A stretch of DNA of 64,000 nucleotides from Ophioderma brevispina (GCA_023653785.1 JAMKCH010011919.1:124001-188000), one strand, 5' to 3'; positions 13,138-26,964 are shown, counted from the stretch's first letter. Notes: generated from the letters alone by a model not told the origin. Numbers and translations are program-made.

Positions 13138-14081
13138 AGATACTTCACGTAGTAGAGTGCATTAGTCTATGGTGTTAGTCTCTAAAGGGTTCTAAATCAT
13201 GTGTTGTCTGGACTTAATGCGGAATTTATGCTACTCATTGGGGACACGGTAGATTGATGGCAGATTGTAGTTTTGGTATGGGTAGAGAAAAATTTTACCA
13301 AACAACGTATCGTATAGTCGATCCAACAAAAAATGTTGTCATCGTATCAAACAAAGATGTAAGGTGTTCTTCCTCGCAATGCTTTTTCTTCAAATACAAT
13401 TTTTGGGCACTGGTCGTACCTGCGTTTATAAATGAATAAGCTTGAAATTTAAGTATATGTCACTCATGTAAACACCTTGCAAACATTTGTATTGGAAGAA
13501 ATGCATTGTGGGACGACCACTTTCCCTCATCTGTATCAACGTGTGGATGTTGGAGTGTGTTTCTTGTGAGAAATATGTGGCAGACTTGGCAACGCTCAAT
13601 CTTGTGCCAAAGCTTGCTATGCGTGATGTAATGTAACAATCTATAGTAAATAACAACATAGTCAACGGAAAACGTAGAATGAAGGTTGCAATTCACAAAG
13701 ATTGACATATACAGAACACAAACGAGAAAAAAGGACCAAAAAAGAAAGAAAAATACAATGAATGAGAAATGAAAGAATAATTAATAGTAGGCGGAGATAC
13801 CGTCTACGTGAAAATATATAGGTGCATCTAATGTCATTAATGAGTTGTACACATTTAAGAGATTCCATGGTAAGATTAAGCTAATTGTCACAGCTTGTAT
13901 TGTGAAAGGGCAAACTGGGTGTCTAGGCATGTGGCAAGTTTTTAATGTATACTTCGCCAGCGACGCGCCAGTTGTTTCTTTAAAACAAACTGTTAAATAT
14001 ACGTTTTGTAAAATACATTTACGCGCGTTAATTGAATCTATTCCTTATTATTAAAGCTATCGAAATTTGTCATCTACCGTA
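13138..14081. repeat. 944-bp block, copy 2
   Basis: Apparently identical copy of 11203-12146. Identity stops abruptly at 14081, where copy 1 continues CCGTAGATGTCAT and copy 2 reads CCGTAATGTCAT. From there the two flanks drift apart with frequent indels. Confidence 0.9.
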
Positions 14082-14920
14082 ATGTCATATCAAATCTTAA
14101 GTAGAGCTTATTTATTCAATCGTGTTATATATGCAGGTAATTTACATCAACAATTTACCGCAGAAAGCATGACATCATTGTTATTTCTGTATATAGCATG
14201 TCATTTAAGTGTGCTGTGTTTAAGATAATGGTTTATCAAATACATACACTGCAGATTGGCGCTTGCACTATGCCCAATTTTGTCCTAGCACACCGCATCA
14301 TGCGATATTAAGTAGAGCTTCTTCAAATAACATTTTACCTTTTTGATGTACTGTACCAGAAATTATTCACATTGTAGTGTAGATCGCTTCAAATTGTCGC
14401 ATTTCTTGGAGTTTTTAATGCATTAGCATTGTATCAAATTGCGTTATCTACTAGATACTAAATTATAGAAAATTGCTTTTTTTACACAGTACTAACAAGG
14501 TTTGTGTGTCTAGAACTGTAGGCACCATTGCAACCTACGATATTATAGAAAAATGTTACTGACTGCCAACTCTTTATTTTGAAACTGTGTTATCTTTTGC
14601 AGATAGTACCCTTGTTCGATTTGTGAAAAACAAACCCTGTATATATATTGTATAGATAACTCTTAGAATATCTTTGTAATAGCTTAGGCCTATATTAAAT
14701 TATGCTACCATGCAATTTAATGCATGCCTATCCATCAAAGTGTGCCATAGTATATAGGAACCGGTGATCAACTTAAAGTCATCTGAATAAATTTAATTTT
14801 GGCCAGATTACCATTATTATAAGGGTAGTCAAAATGCTAAGCAATTAGGAATATTACAATGACAAAACAAGAAAACAGGTTATTATTTTGTACAATGATA
14901 TACGTCCGTGATGTGCTTCA
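14082..14920. repeat. Diverged second copy of satellite spacer
   Basis: Counterpart of 12147-12840 in the second 1.9-kb unit. It differs by many small indels. From about 14760 to 14890 it carries roughly 130 bp not present in the first copy, probably an insertion. Confidence 0.8.
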
Positions 14921-17150
14921 CGCTCTGCTGTCTATGGTAGATAGCTTTGAATCGAAAGCCTGTCCAAACGGATATAACATGCGCTCACCCAGTCCTGCTG
15001 TAGAAGCTTTGAATCCAAAGCTACTGGCAACTGTATAGATAACATGTGCTTCACAAGTTCTGCTATCTACTGTATATACCTTTGAATAAAAGCTACCGTG
15101 TCAAACACGCTGCTTTCACCATTTTCTTCTATCTACTGTAGATACTTTGAATCTAAAGTACTTTCATCACAACCGTAATAACAGCGCCTTCACACCAGTT
15201 CTGCTGTCTAACTTAAAAAAGCCTTGATACGAATAAAGCGCCATATAAATTACTTGCATTTATTTTTGCCGTTGCCTTTATCTTTGAATCGAAAGCTACT
15301 GTCAACCGCAGAAATCTACACTTTTTCAACCAGCTCTGCTATCTACTGTAGATCGCTTTGAATCCGATGTAACCAGACATAACATGGGCTTCACCACTTT
15401 CGCTATCTACTGTAGACACTTTGAATCAAAAGCTACTTACGTCAAAAGTAAACACATATACGCTTCACCAGTTCTGCTATCTACTGTAGAAATCTTCATC
15501 CAATGTCAACCATAGATAACACGGGCTTCACCACCACTTTGCTCTCTACTGTAGATAGCTTTGAACCCAATTTTGACAGCCTGAAATTAACATGCGCTTC
15601 ACCACTTCAGCTATCTAATTTAGATAGCTTTAAATTACAGCTAACTGCACCCGTAGATAACATGTGCTTCACAAGTTCTGCTATCTACTGTATATAGCTT
15701 TGAATACAAATATAACTGTCAACATTAGATAACGCACGCTTCACCAGTTCCTGCTATCTACTGTAGAAGCTTTGAATCCAAGCTACTGTATAACAACCAT
15801 GCACGTCACCAGTTCTGCTATATACGGACGGTGCTTAATCCAAAGCTTTCAGCCTTAGATAACCTTGTTCACACTTCTGCTATCTACGGTAGATCGCTTT
15901 TTGAACAAAAAGCTACTGTCAACCGTGTACCATGCGCTTTCCGCAGTTCTGCTATCTATCTGTAGTAGCTTTGAATCCAATGTCAACCATAGATAACACG
16001 GGCTTCACCACGTCTTCTGTCTACTGTAGATAGCTTTGAATCCAATGCTTCAGCCTATATAACATGCGCTGTCACACCACTTCAGCTATCTAATGTAGAT
16101 GCTTTAAATTAAAGCTACGGCACCCGTATAATAACACTTGCTTCACAAGTTCTGCTATCTACTGTAGATAGCTTTGAATACAAAACTATACTGCCACAGA
16201 GATAACACAACACGCTTCCCCGTTCTGTCTATCTACTGTAATAGCGTTAAATTCCAAGCTACTGTCAACCTTCGATAATATTTCTTCAACCGGTTCTATC
16301 TACTTAGATAGCGTTTGAATCCAATTTCAACTGTAATAACAGGGTTCACACTTCTGCTATCTATTGTAGAAACCGTGTAATGTGCGCTTCACAATTCATT
16401 CTGCTATCTACTGTAAATAGCTTTAAATTCAACGCTCACTACTGTTCAACCGTAGATAATATAATACGCTTCACACCGGTTCTGCTATCTACTGTAGATA
16501 GCTTGAATCCAATGTCACCGTAGATAACATTGGTTTCACCCACTCTGCTATCTACTGTAGATAGCTTTGAATCACAGTTATAATATAACTGCCAAAAGTG
16601 TAACATTCGCTTCATAAGTTCTGTCTATCTTCTACGGTAGATAGCTTTGAATTCAAAAGTGTCAGCGTAGATAGCACGCATTTCACCACTTCAGCTATCT
16701 ACGGTAGACAGCTTTGAATCCAAAGCGCACTGTCAACCATATAACAATGCTTTTACCACTATTGCTTATATCTCTGTAGATAGCTTTGAATCCAGAGCTA
16801 CTGTCACCATATAACAGGGCCTTCACCACTTCTCTATCGACTGTAATAGCTTTGAACCCAGAGCTAACCTTATAACATGTCGCTTCATCACACCAATTCC
16901 TGCTATATACGGAAGATAGCTTTGAATCCAAAGCGTTCAGCCTTAGATAACATGTGTTTCACCACTTCTGGCTATTCTACTGTAGTAGCCTTGAACAAAA
17001 AGCTACTGTCAACCCGTACATTCGCCCCAAGTTCTGCTATCTATGTAGATAGTTTGAATCCCAATACTGCCAACAGTATAACATGCGCTTTACAAGTTCT
17101 GCTATCGGTGCTGTAGATAACTTGAATCCAAAGCTACCTAACACCATAGA
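14920..17150. repeat. ~73-bp palindrome-bearing satellite array
   Basis: About 30 units of the form TTCACCAGTTCTG, CTATCTACTGTAGATAG, CTTTGAATCCAAAGCTACTG, TCAACCGTAGATAACATGCG. The 17-bp core CTATCTACTGTAGATAG is a perfect inverted repeat around a central T and is the best-kept part of the unit. A short foreign insert lies near 15210-15275 and includes AAAGCGCCATATAAATTA, a type of sequence often seen at SINE tails. Open frames here are artefacts. Confidence 0.92.
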
Positions 17151-20100
17151 GAACATAAGTTTTGTATATATACACGCACATTGCTCTGAAAATACAGCGT
17201 GCTAAGTAGTATGATTCCATCTTACAAAGAAAAGTAGAGAAAAGAGGAGGAAAAAAAGTCGAAACACGAGTCCTTTCCAAGGTAAGTGTTAAAGCAATAA
17301 CAAGTGCTATTTTGCAAGGGCTGTTTTATAGCATAGACGAACTGACGTCTACGACACTCTGGGCTTACATTTTTGCCATTTACAAATGATTCTTCCAAGG
17401 GGGTTTTTCTTGTCAGTAACCCCGCGTGCCACAACCCGGAAACCAACACTGACTGACTTACCAATCAACCACAAATCAACCCACTCTATATCTAAACCTG
17501 TTTATATGCCTTTAAACTCAAAAGATTTTAATATTTCGGAGAAGTATCAAGTAGGACTGAAGTCGTCAAGGCTTTGGTACCATTTCGTTTTCACGATACT
17601 TAAATATGGAAAGCTTAATATATGGCGACACTAGTCCGTAATATAGGTCTCTGTTACGACATCAAGGTTCTTCTCTCTGCCCTCCCTTCCGCGCACCTCA
17701 TCAACCACACGAACCTCTTCCCTACCCCCGCCACACCCCACAAGGCCCTTTATCGCGCATAGGGCCTGCTTCCATGCGAATTGCGCCAGTTGCTATTTCC
17801 CAACTCAAGTAAGAGCCATTAAGCAATAGCTCTTCAAACGTATAGCTTTTCATTTGTACAACTCACTACACGCAGGCGGTCACGTGCGGCGCAAACTCGG
17901 GCGAGGTTATATATATAGATTTTTAATTTTTTTCTTTTGCTGTTTACGACTTCGCTATGTTACAGCCATTTATTCGAGCGACTATGCCCATGAGGACCGC
18001 CGAACTGGCACTCTTATCCGGTGATTTCCGTGCATCCCTTTACGCGATGAGCCAATTTTTTTTTATCAATAATCGATTGTTTTATAGCACTAAAGCACGA
18101 ACTGTGAAACCCCTTGAAGGCTCGCATTTACGTCACATAAAGATGTAGTATTTCCGCCGCTGACTAATACACAATCATGAGGGGAACTAGCGGAAAAGCT
18201 TCTGACAGTATGCTCACTGTATACTTTTTAGGGTGGGTGTATGTAAGTAAACCACAGAAAAATCTATGAAAGTAGAGTCAAATATTTTTTCCTCTTTAAT
18301 TCCAAGAAAGCAAAACCAACAAAATAACACTACAAGTTTACGCTTTTCTCTCCTCGTCTGTGGAATTTTATATCTATTTTGGCTCACCCCTGACCGGTGT
18401 GTTGATGACCGACGAAACACGAACACATCGCTTGATAATATTCCCTTGGCTAACACCATAGCGAAGTCGTATCACACATCGCACTGAGCTGATTAGATGG
18501 AAAATTACGCATGCCAATTGCAGATGAAAAAAAACTCGGCTTTCACTTGACTTCATTAAGTCGCCCCGCTGCCGTAGCCTACGTCACTTAATTTCCCATG
18601 TTGACATTTAGAGCCTCTTCAATCTCATCTGGTATCATAACATGGCCCATTGCCGCAGCTACAGTTACCCTGCTCAAGGGCGCCCCCCAGGACGTTGTCT
18701 TATAAGAATCTTAACTGCGGTACATCGAAACCCTCCTAAGCACCTATCTTGGTTACAGGTAACTATCTATCTTGGAGTTTCACTACACCTACTCGTCGTT
18801 ATTAGCTTACCCGTAAGCGGCGAGACTAAGTGGGGAAAAAAAGGAGAGTAGAAAAGTACTTCTCTAGTCCTTGTGTACATAAAATGCAACTGTGTTATTG
18901 GTGCGCAGAATGCCCCGGGTCCTTCACTTTGAATTCCTGTTTCTGCATTTTATCATTTCCATACCATATAAACAACTCTTTTGCGAGCCCAAAGAATGTG
19001 CTAAATACAGGTCATGCGGCATCCAACTAATCAGACTATATAAATCGTAACAAAAACAACAAAAACTCACAAACTAGACAAATACATAAGAGGACAAAAA
19101 CTTAAATTACCCCTGATTACTCGCAGTATCTGTTCCAATTTGACCAAAGCAAGTTTTGACAAATTGGCGAGGTACTGCATCAGGACGGCTGCATACGGTT
19201 GACCTAAGAATTAAAATCGCGCTGACAATCCCAGCGTGCTTTGATGGATTATTTCACGCCTTCCCTGTCGCACTATAGCAAGTTGAACAGGATATTCGAA
19301 GCACGTTTCACTTGTCTGCAACACCTGCACCCGCATACAATCGACACGTTGTTGAAGCGGACGCGACCTTGTGGCTGTTTTTACTCAAACTGAATCGAAC
19401 GACATTTAAAACATGTGTAAAACCAGCTTTTGCACTGCCTCTTCACTTATTGGCTTGAACATAATGATCGGAGACAATGCTCAGCGTGGAATGCATAAAG
19501 CACAAACCTAGGATTAACGTTTCATCCTTTTTGACTTGATTTAATCACTCAGGTCCCTTAAAACTTGGGTACTAAATTATTTTTAAATAGCATGCAAAAT
19601 AAACAATCCTTTAATGAGCTATCTTCCAAAGATAGCGCTATTGATATTCTAGGCATACGACATCGGGCATCGACTTCTTACAACACAGGATTAAGTTTTT
19701 AAAAAATACCTAGAGAGTGTTTTATCTAGGTGTTTAACTCTTAAACGTTCCTACCAGTTTTATATTTTTGTCATTCAATTTTCATTAAAGTGTTATCCAA
19801 ATCCACAGGTCCTCTTCATAAGTCGGCAGAATGATAATCCTAGCTATTTTCCCTGCCACTCATACGGTGATATATATAGTAAATAAGTTTGTTTCTCTCT
19901 CCATGATCACTGATTTTGAATAATCCTTAGCAGGCATTACCCCACCTGTGCATTTAATTTCTCCAATTTTGATAGTCATTTCCTGAGAGCTGCATGCTCC
20001 CCGCCCTAAAGCTCAACACACCTGCATCAGCAGAATTCGATTTATGTTCATTTAAGTTTCATTTTCGAGTACTCTGGTCAAACAGAATGGAGTTGATTGT

Positions 20101-21716
20101 AAGCACGAGTAGCTGTATTTACGAGTTGTTTAGTTAAACCATTGACATGGGCCACGAGTACACAAGCTAGTAATTTGTTCAATGTGAGCTATAGTGCAGC
20201 GTTTATTTTCGTGTTTTACAACAAGTTTGAAACAAGAACTGATAATGGTTATGACAGCAATAAAATCAATGTCATTCCCTGCATTAATATGCAATTGCAC
20301 TTCAAGGCTGCATCATTAGCAGAATGATGTTCTGAATATTTACTCTATACAGACCTTTACAAATAATAGGATAGTCAAGAAAAATTTAAGTGTCCATACC
20401 ATATAAAGGGAATTGAACAATCCATACTTTTTAGAACCATCCAAAGTGCAATCCCGATTTTTTCAAATGAAGAGTTTGGAACCAGACTCTTCAATATATA
20501 TCTCACCTTTTTAAATCATCCTAACCTCGGAATCCAGATTGATTTTCAGACATCCTCCTTCGAAACCACAGCCTCACCCTAATAAAGAGCGTAGTTTGGA
20601 AATTTTTATTTTGTTTTCTAACCCTCCTTCTTCACATTCCTGGGGATTTTTTTCAGACAGTCTCGCCGAAGAAACTACATCATAACACCAACTAATTCCA
20701 TGTATTAACAACTTGTCGTGTCATGGTTGAAACCACATGTTAGACCAGGTGTGAAAGCAATATCGTCCCGCGGGAGCCACAGTCAGGGGCTCCCAGAACG
20801 ATAACGGAATAAAGCGTGAACGTAAGGTGCGTAAAGAGTCAACTGAATCGATTGGCCTATATTGTTTCAAACCAGTGTTTCCCGGACTACGTCGGGCAAT
20901 AATTACTTCTACACCTGCTTCATATATAACTTGGTCTTTTTCATAATTGAAGCCCAAGTCAACTACTTTTACCGTATGTCATAATCGTGAGCAGTATAAA
21001 TTGCTAAAGAATAGGTCTCCTCTCAGGTCATTTTGAAAACTTGAGGAAATCCCGACTTTTTTTTTAATGCACAAAGGCAACTCTATAAATCTCTTTTTGA
21101 AAATAGTGAAAAATAAACTCCATGGTGCATTTCAACAACTTTAGTCCAACCGATCACCGACAAATTACTGGTTTTATGTAGCTGGGATCAGTAAGCGCAA
21201 AATGAACCTATACTCTTGCCTGTGTTACTATGAAAGATAAGACCGGCCAGGCAAGCATGCAATGACGTGATCTTGATAATCAAAATCAAAGCTGATCATT
21301 AATGGAAGCAGGGAAGCATGGGTATATAATCTCGCAATGGACCAATAACAGGAGTCAGGAGTAAAGTTGATTTGAAAGTAGCCTTATCTGCTTATAACTG
21401 ATTCTATAGTAGATTCAACCCATCGTGTCACCTCTAGTTCTTTTCCGAAGGTATTGGCATTGATTGAGGGGATGTTGCAGTTGATAAATTTAAAATCCAC
21501 GCTAAACTCTAAATCATTGAAACGCGTGTCTGATAGCAGATAAAAATCAATTCACATTCTAGTGGATTATGAAAGCATTCAAGTAACATAAGCGGTCATT
21601 TAAGCTGCTGAACTCTCAAAACATTCCGACTTATCGTAACTTGCTTCAACGGTATTCATGTAACAGGTGAGTTTCATTTACTGACTTTTTGAGCGCCGAT
21701 ACTTTCGATACAACAA
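17151..21716. other. Long stretch with no recognised gene
   Basis: I see no supported gene or element. A modestly GC-richer patch at 17640-17900 is followed by a TATA-like run (TATATATAGAT near 17911), with a CACGTG E-box at 17881. These could be promoter-like, but no transcript start or open frame supports it. Open frames up to 81 codons occur on both strands without recognisable motifs. Confidence 0.45.
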
Positions 21717-21717
21717 C

Positions 21718-22263
21718 TTAAAGCACTCTTAGCACATTTTTGAAGTAGGCGCCCCCAATTTTCAAAAATTTGAGATTTTACACGATTTCATTGGTAACTG
21801 GCTATAACTATACCGTGAATGGTTAAGCTCGAAATGTGTATGTGTCACAAACGAAGGACTTTTGTACAAGAATAATTATTATCGGGGATCCCCGATAATA
21901 ATACAACGGCTGCTGGAAAAGTCCTTCAATGTGAAATAGCCGGGTATTAGCGCCATGTACGTGTCTACGCTCATCCATGTATTTTTTAATAGTTCGGGCA
22001 TCCAAGTTAGAGGTTTATTTTCTCGAGGTCTGGCACTATTTCATCTTCGACTGACATAAACGTAGCATTTCCAGCCTCTGCCTGGAAGTCAGCTGGATCC
22101 AATTCTAATTAAACAATCGCTTATTTTGGATAAATACGCATTGTTTCGCATTCTCCGTTCGCAGTTATAGTTTCCTATACCATTACCAACGTACCTGTGC
22201 AAAATATCAAATTTTTTGAAATTGGGGGCCGCTCTTAAAAAAATGTGCTAATCTTGCCTTTAA
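21718..22263. mobile_element. TTAA-flanked MITE, family C (538 bp)
   Basis: TTAA lies at 21718-21721 and 22260-22263. The termini begin AGCACTCTTAGCACATTTTT and, on the other strand, AGGCAAGATTAGCACATTTT, and the inverted similarity continues inward for about 70 bp through GGCGCCCCCAATTTTCAAA and its counterpart. A perfect 28-bp palindrome (21875-21902, centre GGATCC) sits inside a longer inverted pair (GAAGGACTTTT and AAAAGTCCTTC). A sister copy starts at 63868. TTAA targets are used by piggyBac and Kolobok/T2-type elements. I infer one of these but see no transposase. Confidence 0.82.
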
Positions 22264-22589
22264 GTCTATTGCATACATGTACTGTCCCGTAAACATTAAA
22301 GGCCAGATTATCTTAGTTCTTTCATGAAAACCGGTGAATCGGGCCACATATTTTTGCCTCCTCTCCCACTAATCGACGGGGTCCAAACTTTCCTCCGGTG
22401 ACACGACGGGTTGAATCTCTAGAGTAACATTTCACCAAAGGTAAGTGACTTTTAAAAGCAACTTCCAACTACCTCCCATGTGCTGTCTACTGCGAGAGCA
22501 GTCTACACACAAGAAATACATCGCGGTCCTCGGACCGCTATATTGTCGCCTGCCGTCGCGGTTTTGTTGAATGATGCTCATAGACCTTT

Positions 22590-22990
22590 GCCCTTGCTAT
22601 CTGACCATTTGACCTCTAAACAAATGAGGGTTTTTGCGTGTGTAATATCCATAAACCAATTTTTGGTTCCAATTGAACTTCACAACTTTTCAATTGAAGT
22701 CAATTTGACATTTTAACCAGTCCTACCACTGGACGTCACATGACCTTTGACTTTGTGTATGTGACCTTTGACCTCCATCAACAATGAAGGATCCCATGTT
22801 GCAACTATGACTCCAGTTTGGTTCTCCATCTTGCAACTTTTCAATTGAGGTCGTGTTACATTTTCTAGTCTACTCTGTACACTATGAACCTTGACTTTGG
22901 TGACTTTTGACGTCATCAACAAATACGGGATCATTGTGCACCTATACTCAGTTTTGGTTTTAAATCTATCAAAGTATGCAGATATTTAAA
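22590..22990. repeat. TGACCTTTGACC-bearing repeat, degenerate
   Basis: About three degenerate units of ~145 bp, related to 32220-32690. Shared pieces include TGACCTTTGACCTCCATCAAC, GGATCCCATGTTGCAACTATG and GTTCCAATTGAACTTC. DR1-like hexamer pairs are seen at 22741 and 22762, with weaker forms near 22598 and 22889. Confidence 0.75.
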
Positions 22991-25900
22991 CAGCCAAATG
23001 TTTAACCTTCACAACAGACAACATCATCAACCATGCAACATCGCAACATCATCAACAGACATCAAAAGACATCAACAGTGGACATAATGATCCCTATGTG
23101 TCTTCTGCCTCGTTCGTTACGCCATGCGAGTTTTTAAAGAGTGGCTATCTACAGACGATAGCAATCGTTACAAAGGTAGCACTCTAAAATACCTGACTCT
23201 CTAGAGATTGATGTTTATTGAAGTTATATTTTAAGCAAATAATTCTTAAGTGAGTGAGTGATATTAAACCTGAATTAAAGTTTAACACAACTCAACACAA
23301 TTGTGTAAATATCGTGTGTCGATACGTTTAAAAACATCAAAATCCTTATAAAACATACACCACAATAAAGTTCAATCACATTTTTTAAAAAATTTAAACA
23401 ATATTTCAAAATGGTGTTATTATTAATTCATGGATCAATCAAACTAAAGAACCTTCAAAAATTAAAAATATTGTTTTCAAATCTGGGACACTGAATATTT
23501 TCTCCTAATAACGCGCATAACCCAACGCCTCACGTAAAATGTTTCACAAAAGAGCACAATCACAAGGAATACAACCGAGGGACTGGCTCCACCTCTAAGC
23601 AAATATGGACTCAATGGTCATAAGTATGACCAAGTTTACATCACGCTAATACAATCTCGTCCCTTCATCCAATCAAACCTGACTACAACAAGCGCCAACA
23701 GTTTGGTTTGACAGGCATGCATTTTTATTATTAGGACATGAATCCCCCCAGCATGCCACCTATTCTGATATAGCTATTAACTGAAGACTTAAAATCTGTA
23801 AGGGGCTCACAGCGTTTTGTTATGATTCATATTAAGGGATCTTTCGCCAATACATCAACCTTTTCATTGCTTGAATACCAATGTTACTCGGAATCCAAGC
23901 TAAAACCACTGATTTATTCAATTGGACAAATTGAAGAATGCTTCCTCAGCTCAGTCAATATAGGGATGACGACAGTCTCCTTTCTCTCCTTTTAAAGCCA
24001 AATCATAACTAAACAGTGAATCATTAAAATAATGAAATGACTCTCATTGGAAATAATTCTGTAAGAGTGTCTCTACTGAAGATAGAAATCCTAAGACAAG
24101 ATCTTCTATTTGCCAATGATTCTTTCAATAAAATAAATTCTATCTACATTGTGAGGCCCTTTTTGGAAAATGATTTCTAGAAGTTACCATTAGTTTGAAC
24201 AACACTTAGGAATTCTATGTCAAGACACTAATACGCTGTGACCCCTAATAACCTAAATAGTTACACAACGTAAAGGTGGGCAGGCTAGTTGTTAGGACCT
24301 TCATTTATTTGACAGTATAACTTTCAGTCAAACCGCATCATCTGGGGATTAACGCCTACAGTTTGATGCATACCGATGACTTTTGAATGCGACTAACCAA
24401 ACTCATTCTGAGGTGGATTCCAAATGAAATTTGATCTATTTTGATGGCGTGGTACTCTACTCTTAATCATGAAAGAACAAAAATTGATTGTTTACACTCA
24501 ATAATACCAATTCAAAAATGACCCGTACTTTACAAGATATAGTCAAAGTGCCAATTCTACCAACCCCGTCCCGGTCAGTGGATTTTCCAGCCACAAGATC
24601 AAACAGTCAGCCTGATGATGCATCTTGGATAAGATGTGTACTGTAGCCATTCTCGAAAATACACTGCGAAAACAGTGCTTAGAAATTATTTTTCTAAACA
24701 CTCTTTCGCACAAACGGTGTTCTAAACATTTTGGACATTCTTTTAATATCTAAAAACAACTTATTCTAACAGTATAAATCTAAACATGTTTAGGATTTGA
24801 CATTAGTGTTTTAATATACATTTGATGCCCAGTGTTTAGGAATTAAACATCAAATCTCTAACACTAATTTGCACCACTTTTCCAACCTGTTTTTTTGCAG
24901 TTAGTAGTCCCATAAGACTAGTTTCCAACATTTGTAATATTACTCACCTGGAGATTGAGCACATTCATAAATATAATTTAATACAGAGAATAATAATTAA
25001 TTTGGTTACAACATCGCAGAAGGAATCGGATTCCATGGCAGAGTGGGCATTGAGACACTCCAGCTACCCCGAAAATTTTGAACGAGAGATGAAAGACTCA
25101 CCCTCTGTGATCTCCTTCTAAGAGGAAATTGACTCTTTTTGGATGGTTTTTCACTCTGTTGGAGTGGATTGAAGAGTTGTATAATCAGAAGTACCTAAGT
25201 GTTAAAGAATTTCTAAGGTAAGAATTTGTTAATTGTAATTTTATAAAATCTTGATCCTGGCATATCCCTTTCCCTTTTCAATCACTTTGGTATAATTAAA
25301 ACAATGTACCAAAATTATCATTCTCACAACCTTTCAAATTAAAAAAAGCCTAGATTTTCATTTAATATGACTTGATTAGAAAAGATGGAGTACATCTTCT
25401 TAGAACTAAAGTTGTGAACTTAAAGTACTTCTTATTCTACACTCTTCAATTTCACTCTGATTCTCACTCTTTTTGGAGTACTTTCCATGAGTGCCTCATT
25501 TTTTAGAGTTTATTTTTTTTACATTTAGGTTCAAATTATGTCCAGATACATTCAAATTGGCTAAATCTCAAATCCAAATTAACTTACACATATCCAAATG
25601 ACCACATTAGATCCAGTTTTTGATCAAATGAAATGACATACATGTGCAATCATTCGTCGTTCTCCCTTCCAGATATAGGGTGATACTATAAGTTGGCCAA
25701 AATCCAAAATATATTTCTAATATTATCTATGAATAAATTAAGAAATGTTCATCTTTGGTGAAAATTATAAATATTGTAAGATAACATGATAAAAAATTAA
25801 CAACTTGTTAACCTTTGTTTTTCAAACGAATTTTTTTAGATTAAGTTCTTAAAAGAACTTTTCACACATCCAAACATCACAATAACCCTCATTTTGAGAA

Positions 25901-26730
25901 CTGATTGTCTAGAAATTCTCATCGGCTTGTCATTGAAATATCTAAGATCTAATTCATTGTGAGAGAGTTCCAAGCCAACCTTAGATTCAAGGAGTGAACT
26001 TTCATTATTTCTAAAAGATTAGCACGCTTCGTCATGCATTATAAGGCATCTGGCCTTCGCTTTTTTCTATCCGTTGGGGTCTTTACATCGGCCGCTTGCA
26101 TTATAAAGCATGATTGCAAAACTGCAGTTCATTCTGGGGACAACCCCGTCACCCGGTGGTACAAAATCCAATGGCCGACGGCCGCATAAATCGAATCTGT
26201 CTTGGCGACTTCTCTCCGCTTTTAAATCCGTCAATTTTTCATGACCAAGTGATTCCTGCGACAACATAACACCTCACACGAACGCTAAGAATAATTGTGA
26301 TTCACGGTAAGCTAGGTTGTGAGAACCACAGCGCAATAAATAATGAATTTTATGGGAATCCGAATCCAAACGTCCTCGCAGACCCTTTTGCACCGAACGA
26401 GGAAGAAAGATAAAGCAGCTTGCCTTCGACAGGGCGGACCCTATATTAAAAATGAAAATGGATAAAATCCAGTGCAATGATAAGGACCAAACAAAAGTCT
26501 CCAACCCTGTGAAGACGCAAGATAATTCGTGCTAATTCTAAAAGGGTCTTAAATGGCAACTTCATAAAGAACATCAGAAGTCATGAATATATTCGTATCA
26601 TGCTCCCTTATCAGAATTAAATATAATGTTTAATATTCTACACCTTTGCATACATCTTATCTCCTTGGAGTTAAATATCAGCCCCAGAGATCAAAATATA
26701 TGGCTGGTATTCTGAAAGGAGTCGAACTTT
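22991..26730. other. Long AT-rich stretch with minor repeats
   Basis: No gene recognised. 23010-23080 is a short ACATCATCAAC-type simple repeat. 24655-24900 holds several TCTAAACA/TGTTTAG pieces in both orientations. 25040-25150 and 25440-25510 share ACTC/GGAGT-rich pieces such as CACTCTTTTTGGAGT. These are probably decayed mobile elements whose ends I cannot define. Confidence 0.45.
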
Positions 26731-26738
26731 AGCCCATG

Positions 26739-26902
26739 GTTTAAACCAGAGTTTAGTCCTACATGTTGACCTTTTTTCCTTTCAAAATACTGTGAAAGTT
26801 AAATGTCACAAGGACGAAAATTCTCACCCGTTACCACACATTTGTAGCGTATGTTGGAAGGAAAAATGGTCCACGTATGTAGGACTAACCTGGTTCAAAC
26901 CG
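26739..26902 (-). mobile_element. MITE, family with TAGTCCTACATG termini (empty-site copy)
   Basis: Inverted ends AAACCAGAGTTTAGTCCTAC (26744) and GTAGGACTAACCTGGTTC (26879) define a ~165-bp element. It is the reverse-orientation relative of 56317-56735. Its interior is continuous at the point where that copy carries a hAT-like insertion, so it records the pre-insertion state (GGAAGGAAAAATGG on this strand). Confidence 0.75.
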
Positions 26903-26964
26903 CAGGTCTCCAGTACAGAATACCAACCTTATTTTGAATTTCCAATTATGCCTTTTTTACCATA

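Noticed and set aside
11319..14054. Sets of short open frames conserved between 11.3-12.1 kb and 13.3-14.1 kb
   Set aside because: Their identity follows from the duplicated 944-bp block. Frames lie on both strands and overlap, none looks like a known protein, and there is no separate sign of coding constraint.
12840..17150. CRISPR-like regular palindromic repeats
   Set aside because: The spacers between palindromes are themselves repeated. The unit is a tandem satellite in eukaryotic DNA with no associated genes.
17640..17930. Promoter with TATA box and E-box
   Set aside because: The TATATATA run and CACGTG occur in a slightly GC-richer patch, but no open frame, initiator context or exon follows.
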